DNA from: Schlegelella_A sp035995885
Lineage (GTDB): Bacteria; Pseudomonadota; Gammaproteobacteria; Burkholderiales; Burkholderiaceae_C
DNA: 64,000 bases
Direction of reading: 5' to 3'
Assembly: GCA_035995885.1 (NCBI GenBank)
Contig: DASYKC010000094.1
Span: forward strand, 13,346 to 77,345
The notes below the pieces were generated by a model. The model searched no databases, was not told where the DNA came from, and saw nothing but the letters and a program-made list of their open reading frames with translations. This document shows, piece by piece, positions 1 through 11,460 of the stretch; position 1 is the stretch's first letter; each line of letters opens with the position of its first letter. A program made the position numbers and the translations under genes.

Positions 1-366
1 TACTCGAGCCTCAGCTACCTGAGGAAGCTGCCGGCCGAGGAGCTCAAGATCGACCGCAGCTTCATCCAGGACCTCGAGCACAGCGCCGACGCGCGCGCCG
101 TCGTCGACGCCGTCATCAAGCTCGCCCACGCGCTCGGCCTCAAGGTCGTCGCCGAGGGCGTCGAGAACCAGCGCCAGCAGCAGGTGCTGGTGCAGATGGG
201 CTGCGACGAATTGCAGGGGTTCCTGTTCGCCAAGCCGATGTCGGCGCGGGCGCTGATGCTCTGGGCGGTCAACGACCGCTCGGAAGGCTCCGAGGTGTTC
301 AAGCCCTCGCTCTTCGACGAGACGCGTCAATCCGACGCGCCGGCGGAGGCGGTCCGACGCGCCTGA
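1..366 (+). CDS. EAL-domain c-di-GMP phosphodiesterase, C-terminal part (5' end outside window)
   Basis: Frame 1 is open from the first base to TGA at 364-366, giving 121 codons of the end of a larger protein. It holds the second half of an EAL domain: YSSL after the expected DDFG loop, the KIDRSF strand with the conserved Lys-Asp, AEGVEN with the metal-associated Glu, and QGFLFAKP with the conserved Gln. EAL domains hydrolyse cyclic di-GMP to pGpG in the cytoplasm. The last 35 residues are a charged tail with no recognised domain. The EAL signature, any GGDEF partner and any sensor domain lie upstream of the window, so catalytic competence cannot be judged. Confidence 0.93.
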   Translation, partial: YSSLSYLRKLPAEELKIDRSFIQDLEHSADARAVVDAVIKLAHALGLKVVAEGVENQRQQQVLVQMGCDELQGFLFAKPMSARALMLWAVNDRSEGSEVFKPSLFDETRQSDAPAEAVRRA

Positions 367-500
367 ACCGGGCGTCGGGGGCGCCCGAGCCGGCCCGGCC
401 GGCGCTCGTTCGTCGCCGTCCTGCGCGCCTCGTCCTGCGAAAAACGCGCTTCGTCGCAAGCCGCTGGGAAGCCCGGCGGAGGCTGCCTACATTCACGTCA

Positions 501-518
501 ACGCATCGCCGGATGCGT
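501..518 (+). repeat. 7-bp hairpin in the leader of the small secreted protein gene
   Basis: ACGCATC (501-507) and GATGCGT (512-518) pair perfectly around a GCCG loop. It lies 21 bases before the ATG at 540 and 10 bases before the GGGAG ribosome binding site. It could be a translation control element or a protein site. No T-run follows, so it is not a terminator. Confidence 0.4.
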
Positions 519-539
519 CAGTTCACCGGGAGCCCATCA

Positions 540-793
540 TGTCCGACAACATCCTTTCCGCCGTCCTGACCTTCAGCCTTCTGGCCGCTGGCACCGCAGC
601 GGTCGGCTCGGAGATGATGGCGCAGCGCCACGCCGCCATCGAGGTGGCGACGCTGCCGACCGTGACCGTGATCGGCAAGCGCATCGCCGCCGCCGACGCC
701 GTGACCCTGCCGATGGTCACCGTAACCGGCTGCCGCCACGCCCACACCGAGGTCGCCGTCGACGACAGCGCGATCGAGCAGCGCGTTCAATAG
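540..793 (+). CDS. Small secreted protein with two TonB-box-like motifs
   Basis: An 84-residue protein. The ATG lies about 7 bases after a GGGAG ribosome binding site. Residues 1-23 look like an export signal: a short polar start, then a hydrophobic Leu/Ala stretch. The mature part carries the same pattern twice, TLPTVTVIGKR (38-48) and TLPMVTVTGCR (56-66), 18 residues apart. This pattern resembles the segment just after the signal peptide of TonB-dependent receptors, but no plug or barrel follows. The tail is acidic, with one Cys at 65. No function is known to me. A terminator directly follows, so it is a single-gene unit. I am confident that it is a gene; the motif reading is inference. Confidence 0.7.
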
Positions 794-828
794 ACCCCTT
801 ACCCCCGGGCGCTCTCGAGCGCTCTTCG

Positions 829-858
829 ACGGCCGCCCCCGGGCGGCCGTTTTCTTTT
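829..858 (+). terminator. Rho-independent terminator after the small secreted protein gene
   Basis: ACGGCCGCCC and GGGCGGCCGT form a nearly loopless G+C stem, realistically 9 bp with a CCCG loop, followed by TTTTCTTTT. It ends the rightward transcript and abuts the end of the leftward metalloprotease gene. Confidence 0.8.
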
Positions 859-862
859 CCGC

Positions 863-3649
863 TCAGGCGCCGCTGCGCTGCAGCCGGGCCGTCATCGCCT
901 GCTCGAGCGTGTCGGCGCTGTCGGCGAGGTGCGCCTTTGTTTCCTCGCTCAGACCGGGCCGATGGCCGGCGACGCGGATGCGCTCGAGCAGCAGGCGCGC
1001 CTGGGCGCGAACCGTGCTGCGGGTGTCGGCGCGCGTCGCCGCGCCGGGCCGCAGCAGCAGCGCGGCGATCCGGTTGACGTGATCGCGCTGGACCTCGCGG
1101 CGCAGCGGCGCGATGTCGCCGCCGTGGCCGTCGAGCTCGCTCCACACCGCCTGCGTCAGCCGCCCGTACAGCTCGGGCATGCGCAAGGCGCGGCCGGCGC
1201 CGGTGGGCGCCTTCTCGCTGCTCTCGAGCAAGCGCGTCGCGACCGTGTCGCTCATCATCACCGCGAGCAGGGAGCGCTGCAGGCCGAGCACCTGCTCGGA
1301 CGGCGAGTAGTCGGTCTGCGCCGAGCCGTCGCCGCCGCGCAGCGCTTCCGAGCGCTCGCTGAAGTCGGTGCCGAGCTTTCGCTGCAGCGCCGGCGAGACG
1401 CGGAAGCTGTCGGCCGAGAGCAGGCTGCCGGTGATGAGGTCGAGCGCCTCGCGCTGCTCCGCCGCCGGCACCGGCGTCAGCGGATCGCGGCCGGTGCCGG
1501 GCGCGTCGCGGACGGTGCGGACGCCGCCGATCTGGCGCGACAGCACGTTGGCGGCACGGCCGACGTCGCGCAGCGCGTAGCTGACCGAGCGCTTGAGGAC
1601 GTTGTAGTCCTGGTCGGGGCGGAGCGTGCGCGTCTCCTGACGCTTGAGCAGGTCCTGCGCGATCGCGATCCGCTTCTTGGCGAAGGCGATGACGTCCTTG
1701 CCGAGGTCGAACTGCAGCGTCTCCGGATCGACGCCGATGAAGTTGTCCTCGTCGGTGCCGTAGGCGAGCAGCGGCTCGGCGCTGCGGCCGGCGATCTTCT
1801 CGAGCTCGGCGCGCTCGTCGGCGAGCGACAGGCCCGAGGGCAGCGGCTTGTACGCGTACTCGATCGCCCAGTAGTCGTACGGGCCGAGGGTGTCGTTGAA
1901 CGGCGTGCCGTAGTGCTCGCGTGGCTCGTCGGCGCTGTTCAGGTTGATCGGCGCGTACTCCATCACCGAGCCGGTGATGCCGTGCTCGCGCGTGAACGCC
2001 GGGTCGGCGAGCTGCGCCTGCGTGTAGACGCGCGAGGCGCGGAAGTTGTGGCGCAGGCCCAGGGTGTGGCCGACCTCGTGCATCGTCACGTCCTTCAGGT
2101 AGGCGAGGACGAACGACTCGGCCTCGGGACTGCCCGGCTCGAGGTCGCCGCGCGCCTCGAGGACGTCGGTGGCGTACGTCATCTGCTCGGCGGCGAGCTC
2201 GCCGTAGGTGCAGACGCGGCCGGTCATCAAGCGGGCCAGCTCCTGCGGCGTCGGATCGGCGTCGCGGAACGGGTTGTCGACGCCGCTCGCCGAGAGGATC
2301 TGCGAGCGCGCGGCGCGGATGTTGCGCGACGACAGGCTCTCGATGCCGATGTCGGCGTCGAGGATCTCGCCGCTGCGCGGGTCGACGTGGCTCGGCCCGA
2401 TCGCGCCGAAGGTCGGCGAAGCGTTGGTCATCCAGCGGATCGACGAGCGGCCGAAGTCGAGCGTGTCGAAGTCGGCGTTCTCGGGCTGGACCTCGACCCG
2501 CACGGCGTTCTTGAAGCCGATCTTCTCGAACGCCTTGTTCCACTCGAGGACGCCGGCGGTGATCGTGTCGCGGTACTTGAACGGGATCGTGCGATCGAGC
2601 CAGAAGACGATCGGCTTGACCGGCTCGGAGAGCGCCGCGTCGGCATCCTTCTTCTCGAGGCGCCAGCGGTTGACGAAGCGCTGCCGCGGCGTCCTCTGCA
2701 GGTCGTTGCTGAAGTCGAAGCGGCCACTTTCGAAGTAGCCGACGCGCGGGTCGGCGCGCCGCCCGTGCATCGGCTCGGCAGGCAGGCGCGCGAGCGAGTA
2801 GTGGATGGTGAGGAAGAGACTACGCGGGTCGGGCAGCGAGCGCGGCGACGACGGCTGGACGCCGGCCGGCATTCCCGGCTGCGGCACCGAGATCGACGCC
2901 GTCGCGTAGTGGCCGAGCACCTCGAGGACGACGGCGTCGGCCGTCGTCCGGGCTTGGGTGATCGCCGAGTTGCGCGAATCGAAGGCATAGCTCTGGCGAT
3001 AGGTCCGCTGCAACTCCATGCCGAAGCCGAGCAGGTCGGCGAGGAACAGCGAATTCGCCTCGACGAGCACCGATTTGCGCTCCGGCTCGGGCAGGCTCAG
3101 CACCGGCGCGCTCGCCAGCAGGCTCGGCGAGTAGCCGGCCTCGATCGCCAGCGCCTCCGGCGTCCCGGCCTTGGCGGTGTAGCCGACGTTGCGCCAGATC
3201 AGCTGCACCTGGTTGTGGATGCGGCGGAACTCGACGATGCCGTCGTCTTCCATCAGGCCGCCGTAGAAATTGCGCTCGCCGATTCCGGTCTTCAGCTTCG
3301 GCGAGAGGAAGAACGGCGTGTTGAAGTCGCCGGGCTTGAGCTCGAGCCAGACCTTGTCGTCCTTCTGCCAGAGGGTGAGGACGCCGTCGCTGCGACGCGC
3401 CTCCTTGATGACTTCGGCAAACGGGCGCAGCCCGCTCGCCGCGGCGACGACCGGCGGCGCGCCCGGCGGGCGCAGGCCCGACGCGGCGCCGTTCGGCCCG
3501 GCGGCGGCCGTCGGCGCCGATGCGCCGGCCGCGCTCGACGCTGCGGCGCCCGGGTAGATGGTCTGGAGCGTCGTGCAGCCGGTCAGCACGGCGCCCGCGG
3601 CGACGAGCAGCGCGAGCGCCCGGACCGGCGAGAAACAAAGGATGGACAT
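863..3649 (-). CDS. Zinc-dependent metalloprotease lipoprotein (DUF5117/DUF4953-type)
   Basis: 928 residues. I chose the start at MSILCFSP because a lipoprotein signal follows at once: hydrophobic residues 11-22, then lipobox L22-T-G-C25. Upstream in-frame sequence only mirrors the neighbouring gene. Residues 26-80 are an Ala/Pro-rich linker. The core matches bacterial zinc metalloproteases of the DUF5117/DUF4953 group. The metal site is the metzincin-type HEVGHTLGLRH, giving ligands H524, H528 and H534 and catalytic E525. The protein probably sits on the outer membrane or in the periplasm; its substrate is unknown. It follows ettA on the same strand after 110 bases, which is probably too far for coupling. 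Family assignment is from recalled sequence pattern. Confidence 0.88.
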   Translation of the reverse strand: MSILCFSPVRALALLVAAGAVLTGCTTLQTIYPGAAASSAAGASAPTAAAGPNGAASGLRPPGAPPVVAAASGLRPFAEVIKEARRSDGVLTLWQKDDKVWLELKPGDFNTPFFLSPKLKTGIGERNFYGGLMEDDGIVEFRRIHNQVQLIWRNVGYTAKAGTPEALAIEAGYSPSLLASAPVLSLPEPERKSVLVEANSLFLADLLGFGMELQRTYRQSYAFDSRNSAITQARTTADAVVLEVLGHYATASISVPQPGMPAGVQPSSPRSLPDPRSLFLTIHYSLARLPAEPMHGRRADPRVGYFESGRFDFSNDLQRTPRQRFVNRWRLEKKDADAALSEPVKPIVFWLDRTIPFKYRDTITAGVLEWNKAFEKIGFKNAVRVEVQPENADFDTLDFGRSSIRWMTNASPTFGAIGPSHVDPRSGEILDADIGIESLSSRNIRAARSQILSASGVDNPFRDADPTPQELARLMTGRVCTYGELAAEQMTYATDVLEARGDLEPGSPEAESFVLAYLKDVTMHEVGHTLGLRHNFRASRVYTQAQLADPAFTREHGITGSVMEYAPINLNSADEPREHYGTPFNDTLGPYDYWAIEYAYKPLPSGLSLADERAELEKIAGRSAEPLLAYGTDEDNFIGVDPETLQFDLGKDVIAFAKKRIAIAQDLLKRQETRTLRPDQDYNVLKRSVSYALRDVGRAANVLSRQIGGVRTVRDAPGTGRDPLTPVPAAEQREALDLITGSLLSADSFRVSPALQRKLGTDFSERSEALRGGDGSAQTDYSPSEQVLGLQRSLLAVMMSDTVATRLLESSEKAPTGAGRALRMPELYGRLTQAVWSELDGHGGDIAPLRREVQRDHVNRIAALLLRPGAATRADTRSTVRAQARLLLERIRVAGHRPGLSEETKAHLADSADTLEQAMTARLQRSGA

Positions 3650-3759
3650 GCAGGAGATCCTCGGCGAGAAGGGCGAGAGGCTCGTTCGATGGTAAAGCGC
3701 CCGCAGAGTTCGCGAAACGGGCGGAATTCGCATTCGCCCGCCGCGGACGGGCCTTCGCC

Positions 3760-5424
<1,665 letters not shown>

Positions 5425-5535
5425 GGAAGTCCTGGACCGCGGTCCGAAAAAGGAAGGGCCCGCGCAACCATCGCGCAGGCCGATCGCCTATTGTCGCCGC
5501 CGCGCGGCCGCCAGGCCGGCCGAGGGCTGTTCGCG

Positions 5536-7305
5536 CTAGGGCGGAAAGCCGGCGCGCTCGAGGCTCTCGCGGTGATGCTCGCGGTGCGCCGGGTCGCGGT
5601 AGTGGAGCGTCGTCAGGTACTCGGCGACGCCGAACGAGGGCGCGAGGGCGAGCGTCGCCTGGCGCTGCGCTTCGGCCGCGGCGGCGTCGCCCGCCTGGGC
5701 GTGGCTCGCGGCGAGGCTGGCGCGGGCGATCGCGTCGGGCGTCGTGATGCACTTCAGCGCCTCGACCGCCTCGCCGTAGCGGCGCGCCGCGAAGCAGGCG
5801 CGCGCGAGGTGGCTCCAGAAGCGCTCGGGGTGATAGGGATTGAGGCGCATCGCCTTCTTGATCCAGTCGATGCCCTCTTCCGGCTGGCCGAGCCAGGTCA
5901 GCACCTCGCCCTGCTGGACGACGACCAGATCGTCGTTCGGATTGAGGCTCAGCGCGCGCCGCTGGTGATACATCGCCGCGTCGTGGTTGTCCTGGATGAC
6001 GTTGATCGCGGCGAGGATGCGGTGCACGTCGCAGTCGTTGTCGTCGAGCGCGAGCGCCGCCTGCAGCGCCGCCATGATCCGCACCTGCGTCTCCGGGCGG
6101 CTCTCGCACCAGTTGTAGACCCAGGTCTGGCCGAGCACGCAGGCCTTCCAGGCATGCGCGTGGGCGTAGCTCGGGTCGAGCTCGATCGCCCGGTCGAGCA
6201 GCCGCAGCGCCTTGGCGTTGTCGTCGCGGTTGCTGCGGTGGTGCAGCACCTTGCCCGTCAGCACGCATTCGTAGGCGGCCATGTTGTCGGTCGTCAGGCG
6301 CGCGGCGCGGTCGCGCGCGGCCGCCTCGACCCGGCCCGGCAGCGTCGCCACGATCGAGGTCGTCACCTCGTCCTGGATCGCGAAGATGTCCTCGAGGTCG
6401 CGGTCGTAGCGCTCGGCCCACAGGTGGCGGTCGGTCTCGGCGTCGATCAGCTGCACCGTGATGCGGACGCGCCGGCCGGCCTTCCTGACGCTGCCCTCGA
6501 CGACGTACTGGACGCCGAGCTCGCGCGCGAACTGCGAGACGTTGACGGCGCTGCCCTTGAACTTGAACGACGAGTTGCGCGAGATCACGAACAGCTCGCG
6601 GAAGCGCGACAGCTCGGTGATGATGTCCTCGGTGATGCCGTCGGCGAAGAACTCCTGCTCCGGATCGCCGCTCATGTTGTTGAACGGCAAGACCGCGATC
6701 GACGGCTTGTCGACGCGGTCGCGCTTCGGCGCCGGGCGGCCCGGCACGGCGGCGACGTCGCCCGCGGCGGCCGCGGTTCGCGCGCTGACGCGGTAGGCCC
6801 GCACCGGGGCGGCGATGTTCTTGACGCGCTGCTCGCCGAGGTCGTCGAACGCGGCATCCAGGCGTTGTCGCACCGCGCACTGGACAGCGTCGGAGACGGT
6901 GACGCCGCCGGGCTCGGCAATGCCCTCCAGCCGGGCGGCGATGTTGACGCCGTCGCCGTAGATCGTGCCGTCGGCCTTTTCCATGACGTCGCCGAGGTGG
7001 ATGCCGATCCGAAACAGCATGCGGCAGTCGGCGGCGACCGCGGCCGAGCGGCGCCCGAGCTCGGCCTGGATCGCCAGCGCCGAAGCGACCGCGCCGCTCG
7101 CCGTCTCGAACACCGCGAGCACCGAATCGCCCGCCATGTCGATGACCCGGCCGCGGTGGGCGTCGATGGTCGTGCGGAAGACAGCGCGCGCGGTGTCGAG
7201 CGCCGCGACCGTGCCGCACTCGTCGCAGCTCATCAGGCGCGAGTAGCCCGCCACGTCGGCCATCAGGATCGCGGCAAGGCGCTGTCGGGTCTCGCTCTCG
7301 CTCAC
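5536..7305 (-). CDS. Class III adenylate/guanylate cyclase with TolB-like and TPR regions
   Basis: 589 residues from a GTG start at 7305, preceded by GGCGGAG; the longer upstream frame has no protein-like character. Residues 8-180 are a class III nucleotidyl cyclase domain: metal Asp D17 in ADVAGYSRL, D60 in GDSVLAVF, and GDGVNIAARLE with the Asn and Arg that stabilise the transition state. Next comes a segment of the kind found in adenylate cyclase/TolB-like fusions (KPSIAVLPFNN, then FADGITEDI). The C-terminal 260 residues are tetratricopeptide-like, with repeated Trp/Ala/Tyr spacing. No transmembrane helix is evident, so it is probably cytosolic and makes cAMP (or cGMP) under control of a partner bound by the TPRs. 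It is divergent from rhlE. Confidence 0.9.
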   Translation of the reverse strand: MSESETRQRLAAILMADVAGYSRLMSCDECGTVAALDTARAVFRTTIDAHRGRVIDMAGDSVLAVFETASGAVASALAIQAELGRRSAAVAADCRMLFRIGIHLGDVMEKADGTIYGDGVNIAARLEGIAEPGGVTVSDAVQCAVRQRLDAAFDDLGEQRVKNIAAPVRAYRVSARTAAAAGDVAAVPGRPAPKRDRVDKPSIAVLPFNNMSGDPEQEFFADGITEDIITELSRFRELFVISRNSSFKFKGSAVNVSQFARELGVQYVVEGSVRKAGRRVRITVQLIDAETDRHLWAERYDRDLEDIFAIQDEVTTSIVATLPGRVEAAARDRAARLTTDNMAAYECVLTGKVLHHRSNRDDNAKALRLLDRAIELDPSYAHAHAWKACVLGQTWVYNWCESRPETQVRIMAALQAALALDDNDCDVHRILAAINVIQDNHDAAMYHQRRALSLNPNDDLVVVQQGEVLTWLGQPEEGIDWIKKAMRLNPYHPERFWSHLARACFAARRYGEAVEALKCITTPDAIARASLAASHAQAGDAAAAEAQRQATLALAPSFGVAEYLTTLHYRDPAHREHHRESLERAGFPP

Positions 7306-7471
7306 ATGCGGCTCCGCCGGAGATGCACAGGAGCAGATGGTAGAGCTTCGACGGCGCCGGCGAGCGGCCCGCGCGGCGTTCGCCACGGTGCCGCCGGCGC
7401 CGAGCCCGGCTCGCGACGTGATGCAATCCACGGACCCACGGCGGTGAGTCGCGCGTCGGCCCCGTTCGCCT

Positions 7472-7477
7472 TACAAT
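7472..7477 (+). promoter_or_regulatory. Candidate -10 element for rhlE
   Basis: TACAAT matches the sigma-70 -10 consensus at five of six positions and stands out in this G+C-rich gap between the divergent cyclase and rhlE genes. No good -35 hexamer is visible 16-18 bases upstream, so the call is tentative. It would give a leader of about 100 bases. Confidence 0.35.
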
Positions 7478-7584
7478 GCGGGCTCGCGTCGCCAGGTTTT
7501 CCAGTCAAGCGTCGACGCAGTCGCTTCCGACTCCCCTCCCCCGTCTGCCTTCGACTGGCGCTCGCCACAGCGAGCAGCAGGCCG

Positions 7585-9036
<1,452 letters not shown>

Positions 9037-9074
9037 GCACTGATCCCGGCGCGCCGGAGCGGCGACACTCCGGC

Positions 9075-9764
9075 ATGGACACCCGCTCTGCCTCCGGTGC
9101 ATCGACCGCGCTCCTCGCCGGCGCGACCGGCCTCGTCGGCGCGGCCTTGCTCGCGCGCCTGCTCGGCGCCGACCGCTCCCAGAACGTCACGGTGCTCGCG
9201 CGCAAGCCCCTGCCCGCGCCTGTCGCGCGCGATCCGCGCCTGACCGTCCTCGTCGGCGACATGCCGGTGCTGGCGGCGCAGGCCGGCGCGATCGACGACG
9301 TCTACATCGCTCTCGGCACGACGATCAAGGTGGCGGGCTCCGAGGCGGCGTTTCGCGCCGTCGATTTCGATCTCGTCGTCGCGATCGCGCGTGCCGCGCG
9401 CGCGGCCGGCGCACGCCGCCTCGCCGTCGTCTCGGCACTCGGCGCCGACGGCGCCTCGCGCATCTTCTACAACCGCGTCAAGGGCGAGATGGAAGATGCC
9501 GTGGCAGCACTCGGCTACGACGCGGTCGTGATCGCGCGCCCGTCGCTCCTGCTCGGCGACCGCGCCGGGCTCGGCCAGCCGACGCGTCGCGGCGAGGTCT
9601 GGGCGGCGCGCCTCCTCGGGCCGATGCTGCCGCTGGTGCCGGCGACGGTGCGGCCGATCGCGGCGGCGACGGTCGCGGCCGCGCTCGTCGCCGCCCTCGA
9701 TGCGGCGCAGCCCGGCACGCGCGTGCTCGCCTCGGCCGACCTGCAGCGGCTCGGCCGACCCTGA
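9075..9764 (+). CDS. NAD(P)-binding Rossmann-fold oxidoreductase
   Basis: 229 residues. GATGLVG at 16-22 is the glycine-rich dinucleotide loop of an atypical short-chain dehydrogenase/epimerase. The fold continues with VTVLARK (end of strand 2) and the VVSALGAD strand. FYNRVKGEMEDAV carries a YNxxKG version of the catalytic Tyr-Lys. Proteins of this length and pattern are usually called NAD-dependent epimerase or oxidoreductase and include the HTATIP2/TIP30-like group; the substrate is unknown. It follows rhlE after 38 bases on the same strand and may be co-transcribed. Confidence 0.85.
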   Translation: MDTRSASGASTALLAGATGLVGAALLARLLGADRSQNVTVLARKPLPAPVARDPRLTVLVGDMPVLAAQAGAIDDVYIALGTTIKVAGSEAAFRAVDFDLVVAIARAARAAGARRLAVVSALGADGASRIFYNRVKGEMEDAVAALGYDAVVIARPSLLLGDRAGLGQPTRRGEVWAARLLGPMLPLVPATVRPIAAATVAAALVAALDAAQPGTRVLASADLQRLGRP

Positions 9765-9821
9765 CTGCGCGCGCTCCGAGCGCTCGCAGGCCCCGACGGC
9801 GCGGCGCGCCCGGCGTCGAGA

Positions 9822-10997
9822 TCAGCCTTCGCCGCGCTTCATCTTCACCCGCACGCGCGCTTCCCTGCCGCGCGACTTCCATGCCGACAGCTGCTGGCGG
9901 CGCTCGATCCAGGTCAGCGTGTCGCGCCGGTTCTCGCGCAGCATCTTTTGGAAGTTGTCGAGGCGATCGGGGTCGACGCCGGCGCGCACCGCGCAGCCGG
10001 GTTCGCCGGCATGCGCGCAGTCGCGGAAGCGGCAGCGCGACGACAGCGTCGCGACGTCGGCGAAGCTGGCGCGCAGCGCCTCGGCATCGGCGTCCGGGCG
10101 CAGCGTGCGCAGGCCGGGCGTGTCGATGATGCAGGCGCCGCCGGGCAGGCGATGCAGCGATCGCGCCGTCGTCGTGTGCATGCCGCGGCCGTCGTGGACG
10201 CGGACCGCGCCGGTGTCCTGGACCGAAGCGCCGAGCAAGGTGTTGGTCAGGGACGACTTGCCCGCGCCCGACGAGCCGAGCACGACGAGCGTCTGGCCGA
10301 AACCGGTCACGGCGGCGAACGACGCCGCGCTCGCCGGATCGGTGGCGTCGACCGCCACGACTTCGAGCCCGGGTGCGAGACGATCGCGCAGCTGGGCGAT
10401 GCGGGCGTCGCGCCGCGCCGGGTCGGCGGCGGCGATGTCGGCCTTGCTCAGGACGACGAGCGGCTCCACGCCGCTCGCCAGCACGAGCGAGAGGTAGCGC
10501 TCGAGACGGCGCAGGTTGAAATCGTCGTCGAGGCCCATGACGACGAGGGCGCGATCGACGTTGCTGACGATCGGATGACGGCTGCCGTCGCCGTCGCGAC
10601 GGGCGATGTGCGACGTCGGCTCGACGCGGGCGCGGACCCAGAGGTCGGCGGCCGCGTCGATGCCGACGAGAACCCAGTCGCCGACCGCGAGCGCGCCGGC
10701 GCCCGCGGCGTCGCGCAGAAGGCGCGGCAGGATGCGCGCGGCGCGCACGGTGCGGCCGTCGTGCAGCTGCAGCGCGGTGCGGTGGACGGCGATGACGCGC
10801 ATCAGGGCGAGCGCGGCGTCGCCGGCATGGTCGGCGCAGGAAACGTTGGCACAGGCATCGTCGGTGTCCGTGTCGTTGGTGTCGATGTCGGCGTCGCCGG
10901 CATCGCCGCGCTCGGCGTCGGCCGCGTCGCGGGCACGCTGCGCGAGCGTCTCGCTCAGGCCGATGCCGCGCAGAAGTTCGAAGTCGAAGGTGATCAT
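9822..10997 (-). CDS. rsgA: Small ribosomal subunit biogenesis GTPase RsgA
   Basis: 391 residues with the circularly permuted GTPase order typical of RsgA/YjeQ: an OB-like N-terminal part, then G4 (LSKAD, in place of NKxD), then G1 GSSGAGKSS at about 240-248, then DTPG (G3). A zinc-binding motif CRFRDCAHAGEPGC follows at about 321-334. RsgA is activated by the 30S subunit and checks late 16S rRNA maturation. Residues 27-60 form an Asp/Ala/Thr-rich low-complexity insert containing two Cys, between the start and the OB domain; I do not know this from standard RsgA. The ATG has only a weak ribosome binding site (CGGAA). Confidence 0.94.
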   Translation of the reverse strand: MITFDFELLRGIGLSETLAQRARDAADAERGDAGDADIDTNDTDTDDACANVSCADHAGDAALALMRVIAVHRTALQLHDGRTVRAARILPRLLRDAAGAGALAVGDWVLVGIDAAADLWVRARVEPTSHIARRDGDGSRHPIVSNVDRALVVMGLDDDFNLRRLERYLSLVLASGVEPLVVLSKADIAAADPARRDARIAQLRDRLAPGLEVVAVDATDPASAASFAAVTGFGQTLVVLGSSGAGKSSLTNTLLGASVQDTGAVRVHDGRGMHTTTARSLHRLPGGACIIDTPGLRTLRPDADAEALRASFADVATLSSRCRFRDCAHAGEPGCAVRAGVDPDRLDNFQKMLRENRRDTLTWIERRQQLSAWKSRGREARVRVKMKRGEG

Positions 10998-11164
10998 GTG
11001 ATTCCGAAGGGCAGGACGCGGTCGCCGGCACGAGCTGGCGAGGCGCGGGCACGCCGGCGCGTTCGCGCTCGGGCGTGACGAGGCGCGGCGGCGCGCGGCC
11101 GGCGCTGGCTTCGGAGCTCGGGAATCGGCCGGCGCGTCAGCGGCGGCGCGGGGTCAGCGGCGAA

Positions 11165-11221
11165 TCAGGCGAGCGCGCGCGATGCGGCGACAAGAACCGG
11201 GGAGGCAGCGGGCTTCTTCAT
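11165..11221 (-). CDS. 18-residue peptide ORF with perfect Shine-Dalgarno, possible leader of rsgA
   Basis: ATG at 11221 is preceded by AAGGAGG with a 6-base spacer, the best ribosome binding site in this part of the window. The frame reads MKKPAASPVLVAASRALA and then TGA. It is basic, then small and hydrophobic, too short for a signal peptide with cargo. It ends 167 bases before the rsgA start on the same strand, so it could be a translated leader (uORF). It could also be the intact 5' end of a decayed gene. No family is recognised. Confidence 0.45.
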   Translation of the reverse strand: MKKPAASPVLVAASRALA

Positions 11222-11246
11222 GGTCGTCCTCCTTGTCGGTGATTCG

Positions 11247-11265
11247 CGGGCGACGGCGTCGCCCG
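11247..11265. repeat. 8-bp hairpin upstream of the 18-codon ORF
   Basis: CGGGCGAC and GTCGCCCG pair perfectly around a 3-base centre. On the minus strand it sits about 12 bases before the AAGGAGG box of the peptide ORF. No T-run follows on either side. Confidence 0.4.
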
Positions 11266-11460
11266 ACGGCGCGGCGGTCGCAGGCGATGCCGGGGGCGCG
11301 AGTCTGCACGACGCGCCGGCGCCGGTCAACGCGGGCGTGGCGGCGGCGCGTCGCCCCTTGCATCGCGACCGATGCCCCGCACATGGGGTCATGGGGTCAT
11401 TCCCGCCCCGTATGATCGCCGCGCACCCGGCCCGAGCGGTCGCTCTCGAAGGAGACAGCA

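Larger units (their letters stand above)
10998..11460. other. Longest intergenic gap, between divergent rsgA and the Tim44-like gene
   Basis: This 463-base gap lies between the two start codons. It contains an 18-codon reading frame with a perfect ribosome binding site (11165-11221, minus), an 8-bp hairpin (11247-11265), a direct repeat ATGGGGTC (11383-11390 and 11391-11398), and TATGAT (11411-11416) as a possible -10 for the Tim44-like gene. I see no tRNA, no terminator with a T-run, and no longer gene. Confidence 0.6.
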
